Source: Flavobacteriaceae bacterium (lineage in GTDB: Bacteria > Bacteroidota > Bacteroidia > Flavobacteriales > Flavobacteriaceae). From it: a stretch of 8,261 nt of DNA. Numbering within the stretch: the stretch's first letter is position 1; every line of letters starts with the position of its first letter. The stretch lies in NCBI GenBank assembly GCA_013214425.1, contig JABSPN010000023.1:1642-9902 (forward strand). Direction: 5' to 3'. The notes beneath the pieces are model-generated. The model made no database searches, was not told the origin of the DNA, and was given only the letters and a program-made list of their open reading frames with translations. Positions 6,265 through 8,261 of this stretch are shown here, in pieces. The translations under genes and the position numbers were made by a program.

Positions 6265-7034
6265 TATAAACGAATAACAAAATGCTCTTTTTCTTTATGT
6301 TCTTTTCTGAAAAAGACGAAACCAAAATGAAAAGTGTCGATTGTTATTGAAACTTTACTATGTGATTTAATTTTTTTCCAAGCCGTTTCCATTGATTTAG
6401 ACCAATGAATATCATCGAAAATAAAAATACTTTCATGAGTAGCCAAAGATACCAAAGTTTCAAAATATGAAAGCGTGTCTTTTTCGTTGTGATTTCCATC
6501 AAAGTAGATCAAGTCAAAACTGGAGTTTTCTATTTTGGGAATAGATTTTTGAAACTCATCAACCAAGAGTGTGATATCGGTAAAGTTGAGTTTAGAAAAA
6601 TATTCTTGAGCAACTTTTGCTGTTTCTGGGCAACCTTCTAAAGTTGTAATACTAGTTGTATGGGGTATGTGTAGAGAAGAAGTTCCCAGACCTACAGAAG
6701 TTCCGAGTTCTAAGACTGTTTCAATAGTTAAGTATCTCACTAATCGAGCAAGTAGCTTTGCTTTTTTTGGATTGACGCCAGCTATTTTAGCTATTTTAGA
6801 AACCTTTCTTCTATTTGAAGAAAAAACTCTACTTCCGGAGCCAAAATCAGTTACATGAATAACCCTATTGTCTTGATAAAGTAAATTTCGATGCTTTTTA
6901 AGAAGAAAATAATAATCTTGTGGTTTTTTGTTATAAAAGCAATTAGTGACCAAGTCAAAAACAAAAGGAGAGTGAACACCATGTTGGTTTTTAGACTTCA
7001 ATAAAAACTTTATGTAGGCTATTATTTGGAACAT
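6264..7034 (-). CDS. Class I SAM-dependent methyltransferase (Methyltransf_24/O-methyltransferase-like)
   Basis: This 256-residue protein has a catechol-O-methyltransferase-like Rossmann core: motif I TVLELGTSVGLGTSSL at 106-121, TLEG at 131-134 for the SAM ribose, FDLIYFDGNHNEKDTL at 173-188, and IFIFDDIHWS at 203-212, where the acidic residues could bind a metal as in cation-dependent O-methyltransferases. The N-terminal 60 residues (KNQHGVHSPFVFDLV at 15-29) are a family-specific cap that I associate with a widespread flavobacterial protein next to uup-like genes. It is cytoplasmic by lack of a signal peptide. Its ATG directly follows the ABC-F stop codon, so translation is probably coupled. 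The substrate is unknown. It may belong with the housekeeping pair ABC-F/adenosyltransferase and not with the accessory genes downstream. Confidence 0.85.
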   Translation of the reverse strand: MFQIIAYIKFLLKSKNQHGVHSPFVFDLVTNCFYNKKPQDYYFLLKKHRNLLYQDNRVIHVTDFGSGSRVFSSNRRKVSKIAKIAGVNPKKAKLLARLVRYLTIETVLELGTSVGLGTSSLHIPHTTSITTLEGCPETAKVAQEYFSKLNFTDITLLVDEFQKSIPKIENSSFDLIYFDGNHNEKDTLSYFETLVSLATHESIFIFDDIHWSKSMETAWKKIKSHSKVSITIDTFHFGFVFFRKEHKEKEHFVIRL

Positions 7035-8261
7035 TTACTCTTCAAGCTTCATGGATAACTCCAACCATCTTTGTTCTTTAGTTTCTATGTTGGAAATAAT
7101 TTCCTGTAGTTGATTTGATTTTTCTTGAATTTCCTCCTGATTTAATTCAGAGGTGCTAAAAATGACTTCAATTTCTTTTTTCTCGTATTCAAGTTTTTTT
7201 AGCTCTCGTTCAAGTCTTTGATACTCTTTTTGTTCATTGTAAGACAAGGCTTTTTGTTGATCCTTTTTCCAAGTCTTCTTTTCCTTTTTTTCTTCAGATT
7301 TTGGCTCTTTTACGATACTATCTTCGTAGGCTCTGTAATCTGAATAATTACCAGGAAAATCCTCTATTTCTCCTTGACCTTTGAATACAAATAAATGATC
7401 TGTGATTTTATCCATAAAATAACGATCGTGAGACACTACAATCAGACACCCAGGGAAATCCAATAAAAAGTTTTCTAAAATATTAAGCGTAATAATATCT
7501 AAGTCATTAGTAGGCTCATCGAGAATTAAGAAATTCGGATTTTGTATTAAAACTGTACACAGGTAAAGCCTTTTACGTTCTCCTCCTGAAAGCTTTTCTA
7601 CGAAATCGTATTGCTTCTTTCGATCAAATAAAAATCTTTCGAGTAGCTGAGCGGCAGATATTTTTCGGCCTTTAGCGAGTGGAATATAATCACCGAATTC
7701 TCTAATGACTTCAATTACTTTTTGGCCTTCTTTGATTGTGATTCCTTTTTGGTTGTAATAGCCGAATTTAACAGTTTCACCAATCACTATTTTTCCTGAA
7801 TCTGGTTGCAAGGTATTGGTGAGTAAGTTGAGTAAGGTACTTTTTCCGGAACCATTCTTTCCAATAATACCTACTCGTTCACCTTTTTTAAAAGAATAAT
7901 CAAATTTATCAAGAATAACATTGTTATCGAAAGATTTACAAAGATTATGGATTTCTACTATCTTGCTTCCCATGCGCTCCATATTGATTTCAAGCTGAAG
8001 TTCATGCTCTTTTCTTCTACTATGGGCTTTCTTTTTAATTTCAAAAAAATCATCGATTCGAGATTTAGATTTGGTAGTTCTGGCTTTTGGCTGCCTTCTC
8101 ATCCAGTCTAACTCTTTTTTGAAAAGATTTTTGGCTTTGTCAAGCTCAACATTTTCGGCTGTAATACGAGCTTCTTTTTTATCTAAATAGTAAGAGTAAT
8201 TCCCTTTATAATTATAGAGTTTTCCGTTTTCTAACTCAACAATTTCATTACAAACCCTCTC
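7035..8261 (-). CDS. uup: ABC-F family ATPase, Uup-like, C-terminal two thirds (cut by window edge)
   Basis: ABC-F proteins are soluble ATPases with two ABC domains that bind the ribosomal E site and aid translation; they are not transporters. The frame is open through the right edge, so the true start lies outside; the internal ATG at 8102 is not the start. The 408 visible residues begin in the tail of the first ABC domain (ERVCNEIVELENGK), then the interdomain linker (about 35-85, with MRRQPKARTTKSKSRIDD). The second ABC domain follows: Walker A GKNGSGKST 134-142, signature LSGGE 224-228, Walker B FLILDEPTNDLD 244-255, switch SHD 277-279. A Lys/Glu-rich spacer (about 314-343) leads to a C-terminal coiled coil (about 346-405), the arrangement of Uup, not EttA. 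About 220 N-terminal residues should be missing, judged from the usual length near 630. It heads the visible operon. Confidence 0.93.
   Translation of the reverse strand, partial: ERVCNEIVELENGKLYNYKGNYSYYLDKKEARITAENVELDKAKNLFKKELDWMRRQPKARTTKSKSRIDDFFEIKKKAHSRRKEHELQLEINMERMGSKIVEIHNLCKSFDNNVILDKFDYSFKKGERVGIIGKNGSGKSTLLNLLTNTLQPDSGKIVIGETVKFGYYNQKGITIKEGQKVIEVIREFGDYIPLAKGRKISAAQLLERFLFDRKKQYDFVEKLSGGERKRLYLCTVLIQNPNFLILDEPTNDLDIITLNILENFLLDFPGCLIVVSHDRYFMDKITDHLFVFKGQGEIEDFPGNYSDYRAYEDSIVKEPKSEEKKEKKTWKKDQQKALSYNEQKEYQRLERELKKLEYEKKEIEVIFSTSELNQEEIQEKSNQLQEIISNIETKEQRWLELSMKLEE

Larger units (their letters stand above)
2296..8261 (-). other. Predicted six-gene transcription unit
   Basis: Six minus-strand genes follow each other with almost no space. 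The ABC-F stop directly abuts the ATG at 7034. The junctions at 6264 and 3624 are TAATG, with stop and start sharing one base. The deacetylase-like and FemAB-like genes overlap by 20 bases (4654-4673), and the adenosyltransferase start is 3 bases past the preceding stop. I see no terminator or convincing promoter inside. Co-transcription and translational coupling are inferred from this spacing. The upstream promoter lies beyond the right edge. Confidence 0.7.

Noticed and set aside
6667..6858. 63-codon plus-strand open frame
   Set aside because: Antisense to motif I of the methyltransferase at 6264-7034; shadow frame.
2875..7034. Defence system or phage/mobile element
   Set aside because: No nuclease, toxin, reverse transcriptase, transposase, integrase or attachment repeat is seen; the enzymes fit biosynthesis better.
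7035..8102. ABC-F gene starting at ATG 8102
   Set aside because: The frame continues upstream to the window edge with clear ABC-F sequence (ERVCNEIVEL... through LDW), so 8102 is an internal methionine.
7035..8261. ABC transporter or antibiotic-resistance ABC-F
   Set aside because: No membrane domain is present, and the linker plus C-terminal coiled coil match housekeeping Uup; nothing points to a resistance subtype.

Overview
The window looks like chromosomal DNA of a Flavobacteriaceae-type Bacteroidetes. The sequence is AT-rich. Two upstream regions carry the Bacteroidetes promoter form (TAnnTTTG at -7, with a TTG about 19 bases further upstream in one of them). Shine-Dalgarno sequences are poor or absent. 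SecA, the small acidic DUF2795 protein and the Uup-like ABC-F protein all read as flavobacterial versions. Every supported gene lies on the minus strand, so transcription runs from high to low coordinates.

In order of transcription: 8261-7035 is the C-terminal two thirds of an ABC-F ATPase (Uup-like), cut by the window edge. Then come a class I SAM methyltransferase (7034-6264), a NodB-like polysaccharide-deacetylase-related protein (6264-4654), a FemAB/FemX-type aminoacyl-transferase-like protein (4673-3624), a second SAM methyltransferase (3624-2875) and a PduO-type corrinoid adenosyltransferase with a TTG start (2871-2296). These six genes abut, overlap by 1 or 20 bases, or are 3 bases apart, so they look like one transcript. 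An inverted repeat at 2242-2276 may end it. A separately promoted 73-residue DUF2795 gene follows (2148-1927), closed by a clear hairpin/T-tract terminator. The secA start is at 1847; the gene runs off the left edge after about 615 residues, and its -7 box sits directly beside that terminator.

SecA (preprotein export motor), Uup (ribosome-associated ATPase) and the adenosyltransferase (B12 cofactor) are housekeeping genes. The three genes at 2875-6264 (deacetylase-like, FemAB-like, methyltransferase) look like an accessory cassette placed between them. They have the mix of activities expected for tailoring a cell-surface saccharide or lipid-linked precursor, but substrate and product cannot be read from the sequence. 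This cassette is the most interesting part of the window. There is no RNA gene, CRISPR array, insertion sequence or phage gene that I can support, and no gene-free stretch longer than 300 bases. The longest is the 147-base gap at 2149-2295.
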